64,000 bases of DNA from Cannabis sativa. Its lineage: Eukaryota > Streptophyta > Magnoliopsida > Rosales > Cannabaceae. The translations under genes were made by a program, and so were the position numbers. Position 1 is the first letter of the stretch. The number at the start of each line of letters is the position of its first letter. Below are positions 24,145-35,049 of this stretch, piece after piece. The notes under the pieces are model-generated. The model saw only the letters and a program-made list of their open reading frames with translations. It ran no database searches and had not been told where the DNA came from. Where the stretch lies: positions 14,650,136 through 14,714,135 of the forward strand of contig NC_083608.1 of assembly GCF_029168945.1 (NCBI RefSeq). The letters are read 5' to 3'.

Positions 24145-24203
24145 AAGTCACTAAATTTTTAGTGAGATCTTGAGGTTATTCCGTTTAACTGGTTTTGTGT
24201 GAG

Positions 24204-26000
24204 ATGTCTTTGTTTGCAGAGGGAAGTTCTATCTCTCGACCTCCTCTATTGAATGAATCGAATTATCCTTATTGGAAGGTTAGGATGAGAGCATTCATCA
24301 AATCGCAAGATGAGAAGGCATGGAGAGCTATTCTTACAGGTTGGTCTCAACCTACTGAAAATGATGAAAAAAGTAATACTCAGGTAAAATCTGAACTCAG
24401 TTGGACCACTGAAGATGAAAAATTGTCTGGTTATAATAATAAGGCTTTACATGCTATTTTTAATGGTGTTGGTGAAGGCTTTATTAAATTAATCTCATCT
24501 TGTGAATCTGCAAAGGAAGTATGGGAAATCCTTCAAATTCAATTTGAAGGTACTGCTGATGTAAAGAGATCACGATTTACCATGCTGCAAACTAGATTTG
24601 GTGAATTGAGAATGTCAGAAACTGAAACTTTAAATAATTTTTATAAAAGATTATCTGATATTTCTAATGAGTTTTTTGCCTTGGGAGAAAAATTAGATGA
24701 ATATGTCTTGGTTCGAAAGATTGTTCGAGTTCTTCCTGACAGGTTTGACACAAAATTGCTAGCAATGGAAGAGGCAAAAGACTTTGGCAAAATGAAGGTT
24801 GAGGAACTCATGGGTTCTTTAAGAACTTTTGAGTTAAATCAACAGATCAAGAAAAAGAGTAAGCAAAGTTTCTCGAATGAGAAAAGCAAAGGTATTGCTT
24901 TCAATGATTCTGAAAATATTGTTTCTGATGATGAAAATGATGATGAAATGGCCTTGTTAGCAAAAAATTTCCAAAGATACATGAAATCTGTTGGAAATAA
25001 AATGAACATTTCAAAGAACTCAAATGGTAACATTTCAGGTAACAATCCCTCTAAACCTTTTTCATCTAACAAAGATATTCGTTGCAGAGAGTGTGAAGGG
25101 TATGGTCATATTCAATCTGAATGTGCCAATACCTTAAAGAAAAATAAAAAGGGATTGAATGTTACTTGGAGTGATGATTCTGAAAGTAGTGAGGATGAAA
25201 AACAAAAAGTTGCTCTAACAAGTGTTTTGTCAAGAAATTTGCAGAAAAAAGGAAAATTTATGTGCATGAATAATACCTCGATCGATGGCAACAAGGAAGA
25301 ATCTAGATCCGAATCAGATGAGTCAGAAATTGATGAGAATTCTATGACTGAATCCTACAAGGTAATGTTTGGTAAGTTAATGGAAACATGTGCTGAAAAT
25401 CGCTCACTGGTTAAAGATAATAAAGTCTTGTGTAACAACATTAATGAGTTGGAAGATAAACTTAAATGTTGTGAATCTGAACTATCTTTAAAAGAGTCTA
25501 AAATTATTTCTTTAACCAAGGAACTTGATAACATTAAAAAGAATGTGAAAATGCTAAATCCAGGTTCCACCATCTTTGAAAAAATTCAAAAATCTGGCCA
25601 AACCAATAATGCTGGTCTGGGTTATGTTTCTAATCAACCTAATTCTAATACCACTTTTGTTAAATCTAATAGTTTTGTTTCTGGAAGAATTGTTTCTACT
25701 TCCCAGGTTTCTATCTCTACAGCAAAGCACTCTGCTGTTACAGAAAAGAAGCACCACGGTAATTTTGACAATTCCAAAGGGAATGAAAGACGTTTCATCC
25801 CTATTTGCCATTTTTGTGGGAGAAAAGGTCACATTCGACCTAAATGCATCACTATGCAAAACATGTTTAAATCTAATTACCTTGGAAATAAACATGTTTT
25901 ACAAAAACAAAAATGGGTTGTCAAAAATAAATGCTTGGTAGGTTCTTCTTGTTTTAAAACTATTGCTACTAACATGTGGTACTTTGATAGTGGGTGCTAG
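24204..26000 (+). CDS. Sirevirus gag, running into the start of protease
   Basis: 598 residues from ATG 24204. The N-terminal part is a Copia-type gag (NYPYWKVRMRAFIKSQD, then VWEILQIQFEGT). CCHC knuckle 1 is at about residues 294-307 (CRECEGYGHIQSEC). An acidic, coiled-coil-like stretch follows (NNINELEDKLKCCESEL). Knuckle 2 is at about 535-548 (CHFCGRKGHIRPKC). The frame ends in the protease active-site motif WYFDSGC, then TAG. In intact relatives the protein continues as CSRHMTG, so a 2-bp loss here cuts pol off. Family role: RNA packaging into virus-like particles. Confidence 0.85.
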   Translation: MSLFAEGSSISRPPLLNESNYPYWKVRMRAFIKSQDEKAWRAILTGWSQPTENDEKSNTQVKSELSWTTEDEKLSGYNNKALHAIFNGVGEGFIKLISSCESAKEVWEILQIQFEGTADVKRSRFTMLQTRFGELRMSETETLNNFYKRLSDISNEFFALGEKLDEYVLVRKIVRVLPDRFDTKLLAMEEAKDFGKMKVEELMGSLRTFELNQQIKKKSKQSFSNEKSKGIAFNDSENIVSDDENDDEMALLAKNFQRYMKSVGNKMNISKNSNGNISGNNPSKPFSSNKDIRCRECEGYGHIQSECANTLKKNKKGLNVTWSDDSESSEDEKQKVALTSVLSRNLQKKGKFMCMNNTSIDGNKEESRSESDESEIDENSMTESYKVMFGKLMETCAENRSLVKDNKVLCNNINELEDKLKCCESELSLKESKIISLTKELDNIKKNVKMLNPGSTIFEKIQKSGQTNNAGLGYVSNQPNSNTTFVKSNSFVSGRIVSTSQVSISTAKHSAVTEKKHHGNFDNSKGNERRFIPICHFCGRKGHIRPKCITMQNMFKSNYLGNKHVLQKQKWVVKNKCLVGSSCFKTIATNMWYFDSGC

Positions 26001-26747
26001 ACACATGACAGGTGAAAAAGAATATCTTGAGAACATTAGACCAATGTAGTGTGAAGAAGTTACTTTTGGTAACGGTCTTGTTGGAAAAGTCATAGGGATA
26101 GGAACTCTCAATTTCGAAGGGCTTCCTAGACTGAAGAATGTCATGTTGGTTGATGGACTAAAAGCTAATCTTCTTAGCATTAGTCAAATTTGTGATCAGG
26201 ATTATACTGTGAGCTTTGATAGTAATCATTGTTATGTGTATAATATTCTTGATGAAATTGTCTTGCAAGGGTTCAGATCTAATGATAACTGTTACACCAT
26301 CACTACCTATGCTACTTGTCATTCTGTTATTGATAACACCACCGATTTATGGCATGAAAAACTTGGTCATATTCATTTTAAAAATCTGAGGAGATTGTCT
26401 AATGCAGGAATTGTTCGAGGATTACCTAAATTAGGTAAGGAGTCTTTGGGAAAATGTGGACCATGTCAGCTTGGTAAGCAACTGAAAATTTCTCATAAGA
26501 GTGTTTCTGATGTGAATACTTCCAGAGTTCTCGAACTCCTACATATGGACTTAATGGGTCCAATCCAAGTTGAAAGCTTGAATGATAAGAGATATATTTT
26601 TGTGTGTGTTGATGATTTCTCTTGGTTTTCATGGGTAGAATTTTTTAGAGAAAACATTGATACTTTAGATGTTTTTAAGTATCTTTACTTGAAATTAAAA
26701 GTTCAAAAACATTGCAACATTGGTAAGATAGTTAGAGGTAAGAGTAA
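26001..26747 (+). pseudogene. Sirevirus pol, 5' part: protease and integrase N-terminus
   Basis: After the frameshift, RHMTGEKEYLENI and VTFGNGLVGKVIGIG continue protease, with a TAG at 26047-26049. From 26143 the frame is open: GAG-pre-integrase (LWHEKLGHIHFKNLRRLS, then CGPCQLGKQ) and the start of the integrase core (HMDLMGPIQVESL, CVDDFSWFSWVEF). It is broken at the solo-LTR target site. The second catalytic Asp (normally in RSDHG) is Asn here (KSNHG when rejoined across the insertion). Confidence 0.85.
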
Positions 26748-28993
26748 TGTAAAGCCCGCTTAGTTAATTTGGAAATTAGCAGTTGTTTATGTTTAATTAT
26801 GAAATTATTTATAGCTATTTAAATAATTTATTACTGTTATTTATGGAATTCAGAAATGCATGATTATGTCATCAGTAGTTTTTATATTTCGTATTTCCGG
26901 TGTCCGGTATTTTGGAACTCGGCGTTTGGCTCAGTAGAAATCACAACTTAGTATGTTAGTAGTTTGGGGACGGGTTTTAGACATTGGGAATGTCGGGAAT
27001 GGCCGGGAATTTAGAATTTCCCAAAAATACCCCTTTTAGTATGATTTATGTGATTTTATGGTGGAGGGGCAAAATGGTCTTTTTGCCCCATTAGTGTTTT
27101 GTCTTATGTGATTTATTAGATGGATTAAATGTTTATTTTAAATATTTATTTTGGCTGAAATAAGGTGTTATATGCATTAAAATCTTTTTTTCTCTCAAAC
27201 TTTACACTTAGCAAAAAATTAGAAAACTTTGAAAAAGAGAATTTTCTCTCATTCTCTCTCTCTATTTCGGCTTGGTGTGAGCTGCTAGGGCTGGGGGATT
27301 TTCTCATCAATTCAATCATTTTTCTACCATTTTAAGTGTAATTCAATTGTAGGTAAGATCCTTGAACTTGTCCTTCTATGTTTTCTTGGAATTTTTGATA
27401 AAAAGATGAGTAAATGCATGTTATTTTGGATGTTGTTGCTGCTGCATTCTGTGGTTATTTTCTGTAGTAAAAAGCATGATTTTTAGATGTTAATTAAGCT
27501 ACTTGTGGTGTATGATTCCTAGGTTGAGCATGCTAGAATTTTCTTATGCAAAAGTTTGGTTTTCAAAGGAAAAATTGAGAAATTGTTGGCTGTAGTTGTT
27601 GCATGAACTAGGTTTTGTTTTCTGCTGTATTTCTATGCTTGATTATGTGATTCTAAGCTAGCTTGAGGCTTGTGTGAGAGCTTTAGCCAAGTTTGAGTTT
27701 TTACTCAAAGCTTGGAGCTCACATGGTGATTTTTGAATCTGTGATTTCTGGGTTAGTTTGAGGCCTTAGAAATGTTCTAGGGAAGGTATAGAACAGGTCT
27801 GGAAAGTTTGAGGTGAATTGGGGTTGAATTGTGCAAGATATGATTATTTGATGTTGCTGCCTGCGAGGAACCGGAATTCCGGTTGTGCATCCGGAATTCC
27901 GGATGGGGGTCCTGAATTTCCCAGAACCGGAATTCCGGTTGGGCAACCGGTCTACCGGTTGGGGGATTTTTCAGAACCCTAGTTTTCCTCGTTTTTAGGT
28001 TTTTACGGGTATTGCCATGCTTTTTATCGATAGGAAAACTTTTAGTTCCAAGTTTTAGTCCTCGGGAAGTGATTTAGCGTGTCACTTATAGCGTTGTGAT
28101 TTTTATGGTTTAGGAGCCAGTAATCCGCCGCTCAGCTTCAGTTCCAGTCAGGTTGACCGGCACACCTGAAATCGGAATCCAGGTAAGATTAGTATAACAG
28201 TATGCATATGTAGATTACATGTTTAGCGTGCATGTAGGAAGCCTGCTAGATTACATTAGTTATGTATTTAGGCTTCGAACCATCCAACCCTGTCACGTCG
28301 GTACGTGGCCGGAGTATGACCAGCGGCGGAGTATGACCGGTTCGACCGATCAGCCGACACTTGGTTGGTGGTTCGGTGCTATTGACCTATCCCGTCGTTA
28401 CGAGCTGGAGTATGACCAAGACGGCGGAGTATGACCGGTTCGACCGATCAGGAGGATACTTGTCAATAGTACCGTCCCCTGAACGTTCAAAACTCAGTAC
28501 CATGTTGGACATGGCAGTAGTGGCTCAGTACCATGTTGGACATGGCAGTAGCGGGACTCAGTATCGTGTTGGACACGGCAGTTAGTTTTATGTATGATAT
28601 TATTATGCTTTTCTTACTGAGTCTGTCGACTCACAGTTTATGTTCATGTGTAGGTAAAGGCAAGGCTGTAGCTGATGGACCGTGAGCGAGCTTATGAGAT
28701 TGTACATGTCGGGGCGGTTAGGCCTGGAGCGTACGATCCTCGGGACAGCAAGGCTGAGATTTTTGTAACTGTCGTTAGACGACTTTTATTTTGATGTAAT
28801 AGTTAAACAGTGAAACTTTTTGTAAATATTTTTATAATCGGGATCCCGAGTCTTTTATAATATGTTTTACAAGTTTAATCAAAAAGCAAAATTTTAATTA
28901 ATCACGTTTTTCCATAAACCTCGTTGATTAGCAACGAGCTGCACAGTACGTTTAAAAATCACGTAATACGCCTAAGGTAGTTAGGGTGTTACA
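26748..28993 (+). mobile_element. Solo LTR of a Gypsy (Tekay-like) element
   Basis: A 2246-bp unit runs from TGTAAAGCCC to GTGTTACA, with a perfect 5-bp TSD AGTAA at 26743-26747 and 28994-28998, inside the Sirevirus integrase. It has no internal region or second LTR. The ends and the last 400 bp resemble the Gypsy LTR at 55643-58573 (CTGAT..ACCGTGAG-like and GGG(T/C)GTTACA), so it belongs to a related lineage. It contains CCGGAATTCCGG palindromes at about 27870-27965 and tandem repeats at about 28310-28585. It most likely arose by LTR-LTR recombination after insertion. Confidence 0.88.
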
Positions 28994-28998
28994 AGTAA

Positions 28999-30223
28999 TC
29001 ATGGAAAAGATTTTGAAAATACTGTGTATGCTAAATTCTGTAAATCTTATGGTATTTTTCATAATCTTTCTGCTCTTAAAATCCCACAACAAAATGGAGC
29101 GGTTAAGGATTCCCACCTTCTTGATCATGTTTTAGACGAGGCTTTGTATGGCTTGAAAGAAGCACCCCGTGCTTGGTATGAGCGTTTATCTGAGTTTTTA
29201 CACTCTCATGGTTATAGAAAAGGAAATGTTATTAAAACACAGTTCATCACACACATGCAATTTGATATTATTTTTTCATATGTTGATGATCTTGTTTTTG
29301 GATCTACTTCTAACTCTGAAGTGCAGGTCTTCGTTTCCCAAATGCAAAAGGAGTTTGAAATGAGCATGGTAGGTGAACTCACTTATTTTCTCGGTCTTCA
29401 AGTGAAGCAATCAGATGAGGGAACTTTTCTCACTCAAAGCAAATATGCAAAGAACTTGGTGAAAAAGTTTGGTCTTGAGAAAGCCAAACATACCAACACT
29501 CCCATGAGCACAACTTTGAAACTAAGCAAAGATGAACAAGGAGTAAAGGTAGATCAAACTTTGTATCGAAGTATGATAGGTAGTTTGCTTTATCTTATTA
29601 CTATTCATCCTGACATTTGTTATAGTGTTGGTGTTTGTGCACGATATCAGGCAAATCCCATGGAATCCCATCTTTCTGCTGTGAAAAGAATTATTCGCTA
29701 TGTAAATAGCACTATTAATTTTGGGATTTGGTTTTCTAAAGACACTAACTCTAACCTTGTTTGCTTTAGTGATGCTGATTGGGCAGGTAATGCAGATGAT
29801 ATAAAAAGTACTAGTGGTGGATGTTTCTATCTTGGAAACAATCTTGTTTCATGGCACATAAAGAAGCAAAACTCAATCTCTTTGTCCACAGCTGAGGCTG
29901 AGTATATTGCTGCGGGTAGTTGTTGTACCCAATTGTTATGGATGAAACAAATGATGGCAGATTATGGGTTTGATTTGAAAACTTTAACCATCTTTTGTGA
30001 TAACACTAGTGCTATAAACATTTCTAAGAATCCTGTTCAACACTCTCGCACAAAGCACATAGACATTCGTCATCACTTTATTAGAGAGCTTTTGGAAAAT
30101 AAAATTCTTGTCTTAGAATATGTTGAAACTAGCAAACAAATTGCAGATATTTTTACTAAAGCTCTTGACTCGGTCCGTTTTATTTCTCTAAGAAAATCCT
30201 TATTAGGGGTTTGTATTGTTTAA
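28999..30223 (+). pseudogene. Sirevirus pol, 3' part: integrase remnant, RT and RNase H
   Basis: The frame resumes integrase (VYAKFCKSYGIFHNLSAL, PQQNG) and then jumps straight to mid-RT (DEALYGLKEAPRAWYERL). About 400 residues, the integrase C-terminus and the RT N-terminus, are deleted. The rest is open: catalytic YVDD at 29279-29290, TYFLGLQVKQ, RSMIGSLLYL, CFSDADWAG and STAEAEYIA of RNase H, then KHIDIRHHFIRE and the end at 30223. It cannot encode a functional polymerase. Confidence 0.88.
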
Positions 30224-31721
30224 TATTTTTGTTCTTCTTAATCCTTGATATTTGAGTTGTCTTAGAGTTCATAATGTCTTGTCCTTGTCCTAGAAGAAAA
30301 TCTCAACCTTATAAGAATTACAGTCATTATTTGATTGCTAATGTTGTAATGTTATGATGTCATACAGGTTTATCAGGAAAATTGTTCACTCCTCACAGGA
30401 ATATTCGGGTTCATCAAATAGTGTTATGTAAGCTACCATTTTCGAATAATGTGTTTAAAAACTGTGTGTTCAAGCTCCATTGGAAGAATAAAGCTACCTA
30501 TCTCAATGTGTGAAAGCCATCTCTAAGTAAGTTGGAACTATGTAATTAGGAGTTATGTAGAAGATACGCTACCATTGAAAAGGGCTACCATTGAGGTAGT
30601 GTGACAACGTCTCCTATGGTTACAATTTATGAGAAAAAGTCTTTTTGACATATTGGGCAATGTTCCCTGCTTACACTTTCACACACCTATGCTTGACACA
30701 GTTTGTAGTAAAAATTTTCTATTCTCAAAAATGGTGTTATAAAGTTGTTACATACTGTTTGATTTGCTTTAATATTCTTGGTGACTGAGTCAATTTTTCC
30801 TGTGTAACCGGTATGACCTCATTCTATTACTTCATTAGCTTGATAAAATAATTTCTGATTATTCTTATGAGTTTGATTTTTTCATCAGTGACAAAGACAA
30901 GTGGACATTGTGAATTCTAGTTACAAAAATATCAAGGTTATTTTATTTTTCTGTCTTTTAATCAAAAATAAATAAAAAAAGAAAATAAAAAAAAGGAGAA
31001 ATTTGTGATCGAGTTTGTCAATTGAGCTTTGTTAAAAATTCTTGTTATTTTTTGTTATGTTTCATTATATTCTTAAACACTATTTTTTTTTTTGCTCTTA
31101 AGTGGTGATTAGTGCTTTATGTGTCTCTTTGTGTTCTCTTGTTCATTATTTGCAATTTTTTTTTTGGGAGGGGGGGGGGGCATTTTTTGAAAAAAATAAA
31201 GAAAACGGGGGGCATATTTTTTCGATTCTTTGTAAATATTTTTTCTTTTATTTTTTCATTTTATTATGGAAACATATTTTAATTGTATTCTCTATTTGTC
31301 TGTTTCCTTTATTTTTGGAGATTTGGTCTTGTTTTGGTATTTTTAGGAAACTTGTCCTCAAATAATTAATTATTTTTGGTTTCCTTTTTGATGGAAATTT
31401 CGGTTTGGTAGGGTATTTAAATTCTTAGATTTTGTGGGGATATTTGGTTTCCTTTTCCATTTAAGGAAATATTGACCATTTTTTGAAAAACTTTTTTGGT
31501 TTCCTTTTTTCTCTCCAAACTTGATTCAAGGGTAAGGAAGTTACTTTCCTTTTCAGTTATTTTTTTTTATTTTGGGTAAGTAAAATCAAATGCTATATAT
31601 GCTCAACTACCCACTCACCCACAATCACCACTCACTCTTCTCCTTCTATTTTTTTTTTTCTCAAAGGTCTAATATTTTTCAAAGTGTAAGAGTGTTTGTG
31701 TTCTAGGGTTTCAAAGAAAAA
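30224..31721 (+). other. Sirevirus non-coding region between pol and extra ORF
   Basis: About 1.5 kb without an open frame, T-rich, with a short G9-10 run at 31169-31180. Its place between pol and the downstream ORF matches Sirevirus layout, where a spliced or separate message would be needed for the extra ORF. Confidence 0.6.
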
Positions 31722-33347
31722 ATGGTCAAAACTAAGAATGCCCAACCGTCCAAGAAGCCCTTTCGTGGCTCTGCCTCTGCTTCTCCGATCAGCCGGCCTG
31801 CGCCGTCTGCACCAGCAACCGGAGCTTCTGGTTCGTCCTCTACTCCGACGAAGTCTGCCAGAAAATCGAAGACCCAAGCTCGAAAATCAGTGGTAAATCT
31901 CGCCTCTCCACCTGTTGTTGCTTCTCCTATTGCTTCTTCAACACCTGGGTTTGGTGATCATGATGAATCCCATTCATCCGATCACACATTGTCGAAGTCC
32001 TCTTCTTCGAATGGTGCTCCTAATGTCGACAAAGCTTTGGTGACCTTGCCCACGGTGAGTTCTCGAACAAGGTCCAAGGTTTCCACTCCTCAAAAGCCCG
32101 AAGTGGTTCAACCTAAAAAGGTTTCCAAAGGGAAAAAGGTGATGTCTTCAACTTCAAAGGTCAAAAATCTCAAGGAGAATCCCCCTTCGATCTCATCCTC
32201 GGATTCTGAACCAGAAGAAACTGAGGAGGATCATGATTCAGAGGGCTTGTCCGATTCAAGTGAAGAATTTGTGCCCAAAGATCAACCTGCTGTTGATGAT
32301 TCTGGATCCGAGAGTGAAGAACCAGAGACTGATCCTGTCACTACAGAGCCTGTTCCTGTCCCTGCTGAAGTTCCAAAGAAGGAAAAAGGAAAAAGACCCA
32401 TTGTCTCTCCAAATCCTGTTCTTCCTCAGAAAAGAAAGAGGCCCTCTGGTATTTCTCTTGATAACTTCAAGCCCCACTCTCATTATTTTTATTATAATGA
32501 TCATGCTAGAGATATGAAATTCTATGAGAATAGGAATTTTACTGTGGAGAAAAATTTTAATGTTATTGTTCATAAGCCTTTTGGAGTGTATAACATGTTG
32601 AAAGAAAGACAATGGGTAGATACCTTGATCGGTTTTGATGGCTATGTGGATAGAATTGTGAAGGAATTTTATGCTAACATCACTGATGAGTTTCTCGATG
32701 AGGACTCTTTCATGTTTGGCAAAGTTTTTGTCAGAGGACACTGGTATTCCTTTACTGTGAAGGATGTTGCTGAGGCTCTCAATCTGCCTATGGGAATTGA
32801 GCCAACTGATGTGGAGTTTGATCGTCAAAAGGTGTTTGGTTATCTCACTGGTGATAATGAAGTTGAACTTTCCAACACCATGCATATGTCTCAACTCACC
32901 TATCAACCTGCTGCTCTCATGAGGTTTGCACTATCCAATTGGTTTCCTTGCTCCAATCCGGTAAATGTTTCAAATGAACTTGCATTCTTTTTGTATAAAG
33001 TTTCAATTGGTGCTAAAATTGATTTGGCTGACATGATTTGGGAGCAAATTGTTTCTCTTCGAAAGGGCAAGAAACCTAGGCTCAATCTCATTTTTCCTCA
33101 CTTAATCTATAAAATTTTATCTGATCAAGAGGAATTGATTCTTGAGAATGAATCAATTGAGATGCCTGTTGTTGGAACCACTTTCAAAATTCCTGAGAAG
33201 CCTCCTCAAGGAAAAGCTGCTCAAAGAAAGGCTCGGTCTGCTTCCCCTGGTCTTACAAATGATCGTGCTGCTGCATCTGCTTCAACTTCTGCTCCTACAG
33301 AAATGGCAGAATTCAACTTGCGTTTGGGAAGAATGGAGACAAGTTAG
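31722..33347 (+). CDS. Sirevirus extra ORF in the env-like position
   Basis: 541 residues, open throughout. Residues 1-240 are low-complexity: Ser/Pro/Lys-rich, then acidic (SSDSEPEETEEDHDSEGLSD), then basic (KRKRPSG). Residues about 255-480 look globular: FYENRNFTVEKNFNVIVHK, RQWVDTLIGFDGYVDRIVKE, FVRGHWYSFTVKDVAEALNL, FPHLIYKILSDQEEL. This part resembles the domain annotated in plants as a putative plant transposon protein. There is no clear signal peptide or transmembrane segment, so calling it an envelope would rest on position only. It is the only long intact frame in the element besides gag. Its function is unknown. Confidence 0.7.
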   Translation: MVKTKNAQPSKKPFRGSASASPISRPAPSAPATGASGSSSTPTKSARKSKTQARKSVVNLASPPVVASPIASSTPGFGDHDESHSSDHTLSKSSSSNGAPNVDKALVTLPTVSSRTRSKVSTPQKPEVVQPKKVSKGKKVMSSTSKVKNLKENPPSISSSDSEPEETEEDHDSEGLSDSSEEFVPKDQPAVDDSGSESEEPETDPVTTEPVPVPAEVPKKEKGKRPIVSPNPVLPQKRKRPSGISLDNFKPHSHYFYYNDHARDMKFYENRNFTVEKNFNVIVHKPFGVYNMLKERQWVDTLIGFDGYVDRIVKEFYANITDEFLDEDSFMFGKVFVRGHWYSFTVKDVAEALNLPMGIEPTDVEFDRQKVFGYLTGDNEVELSNTMHMSQLTYQPAALMRFALSNWFPCSNPVNVSNELAFFLYKVSIGAKIDLADMIWEQIVSLRKGKKPRLNLIFPHLIYKILSDQEELILENESIEMPVVGTTFKIPEKPPQGKAAQRKARSASPGLTNDRAAASASTSAPTEMAEFNLRLGRMETS

Positions 33348-33504
33348 GCCTTACTTCTTAGGAAGATGGACAACATCATGAAATACTTCCGACCCAATGA
33401 TGATGAATAAGTGGTTCAATCTTTTATCTCTTGCTTTTTATTAATGTATGTTTGAACTTATGACTTTGTCCATGTTTGTTTTTGCTTTCTTTGGCTCCTT
33501 GATA

Positions 33505-33828
33505 GACAAAAAGGGGGAGTAGTATTATTTTTTGGATTCATTGTTTGGATTTTGTTTGGATTCTATGTTACAACTCTGGACCCTTGGTTTTAGGGGGAGT
33601 TGCTTGTTTGTGGTTTAACACTTTTCCGTTTAAAAAGTTGTGTTTTCGGTTTGTAAACTTTTCCGTCCAAAAAAACTTCTTTGTTTTATGCGTTAGAGTG
33701 CTTTCATGCAGGGGGGTATTTTCTATACTCTTGTATCTTTAAAAAGCTATTTGCTTTGGTTTCTAACACTTGATGCAGGTTTTCTCATAATAAAATATTT
33801 TGTCAATCAAAGTGCCAAAGGGGGAGAT
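33505..33828 (+). other. Multiple polypurine tracts before the 3' LTR
   Basis: AAAAAGGGGGAGT at about 33508, TAGGGGGAGTT at about 33590 and AAAGGGGGAGA at about 33817, the last next to the LTR. Repeated polypurine tracts near the 3' LTR are a known Sirevirus trait. The last one primes plus-strand synthesis. Confidence 0.8.
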
Positions 33829-35049
33829 TGTTAATTCTATTTTTGGCATATTTAATTGACAAAAATATTTTATTATTTAATTTATATTTCGGTTGGAGTG
33901 TTTAATATGGTTTCCCTATTTGTGTATATCTAAACTTGGAAGGAAAGTTGTCTAGCTTTCCTATTTATGGAAATTGAGGTAAATATGGTAAGTTTTGATT
34001 ACACATTTATTCTTTTCTAACCAGCTGTTAATCTGATCTTGTGTTGAGTTTCCCATTTTCTTAGATCAGGTTTCTTGAAGAGAAAACCGGAGCTAAACTT
34101 TCCTTTTCTATAAAAGGAAAGTTGTAGTTACTGCCCACGATTCTGTAGGTACAGAAACGAAAATTCCTGGACTGATTGAAGAATTATTTTAGGGAAGTTT
34201 CTCGTGGGTTGAGGTCTTGTTCAGACCGAATGTAAGCTATCTATGAGATGTATATTCATTATAAATACATCCTATAGCTGCTAGGTTTTGTTAACTCTTT
34301 TATTCACTTTCATATCTTAAGAAAAGAGTGTCTTTGTTATGTAGAGAAGAGTTGTTCTACTCTTACTCTGTTTATTTGTTGTTTGTATTGTCTTGAGTCT
34401 GTATTCAAGTCTACAACGAAGAAGAACATCAGTGCACCTTCGGGAGAGGGGTATTTACAAGCTTTCGGGAGATTGCTTTTGAAGTCTTGCATCGGGAGGA
34501 TACAAGCACACCTTCGGGAGAAGGATTTTACAAGCTTTCGGGAGATTGCTTTTGAAGTCTTGCATCGGGATGATACAAGCACACAACCTTCAGGAGATGG
34601 TTGTATAGGCTTTCGGGAGATAGCCTTTAAGCCTTGAATCGGGAGGATTCAAGCACTCTTCAAGGTGATCGAAGGGAGTTCGAGCTCTTGGAGTTTTATC
34701 AAGATTCAGTTAGTAGGTGGAACACATCAAGCTTGCGGCATACAATAAGAGGGAGTCTATTTATGCATAAGTCAATTACTTTGTATTTTTTATACCAATC
34801 TAATGAATCTTATCTCTGGGCGTGGCCCCATGGACTAGTAACAATCTGAAAGGATTGTTGAAACCACTTACAAAAATCTTGTGTGTTTTTACTTTTATGC
34901 ACTGTTTGTTTTTCTGGGTTTTTTTGGAGTTACAGAGTTGTATTCTGTAACTACGGAAAAACTGTTTTCAGTACCAGTTTTATTATTCTGCATTTAATTA
35001 ATCACTTAATTAAATAATCAAACTGAGAATATTAAAATACGGAATTTCA
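33829..35049 (+). repeat. Sirevirus 3' LTR
   Basis: 1221 bp, nearly identical to the 5' LTR. The 25-bp length difference is explained by one extra piece (GGGGTATTTACAAGCTTTCG and flanks) in the CTTCGGGAG tandem repeat at about 34445. Confidence 0.92.

Larger units (their letters stand above)
22935..35049 (+). mobile_element. Sirevirus-type Ty1/Copia LTR retrotransposon
   Basis: It has LTRs of 1196 and 1221 bp, a PBS matching initiator tRNA-Met, a gag with two CCHC knuckles, pol in Copia order (integrase before RT), an extra ORF after pol, and three GGGGGAG polypurine stretches before the 3' LTR. The TSD is TTGAGT (or TGAGT) at 22929-22934 and 35050-35055. The interior is defective: a 2-bp deletion at the gag-protease junction, a stop at 26047, a deletion joining integrase to mid-RT, and a solo LTR inserted in integrase. 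The LTRs are almost identical, so insertion was recent. Confidence 0.9.

Noticed and set aside
31632..31896. Arg-rich ORFs on both strands at the start of the Sirevirus extra ORF
   Set aside because: They are shadows of the Ser/Pro/Lys-rich beginning of the 541-codon frame.
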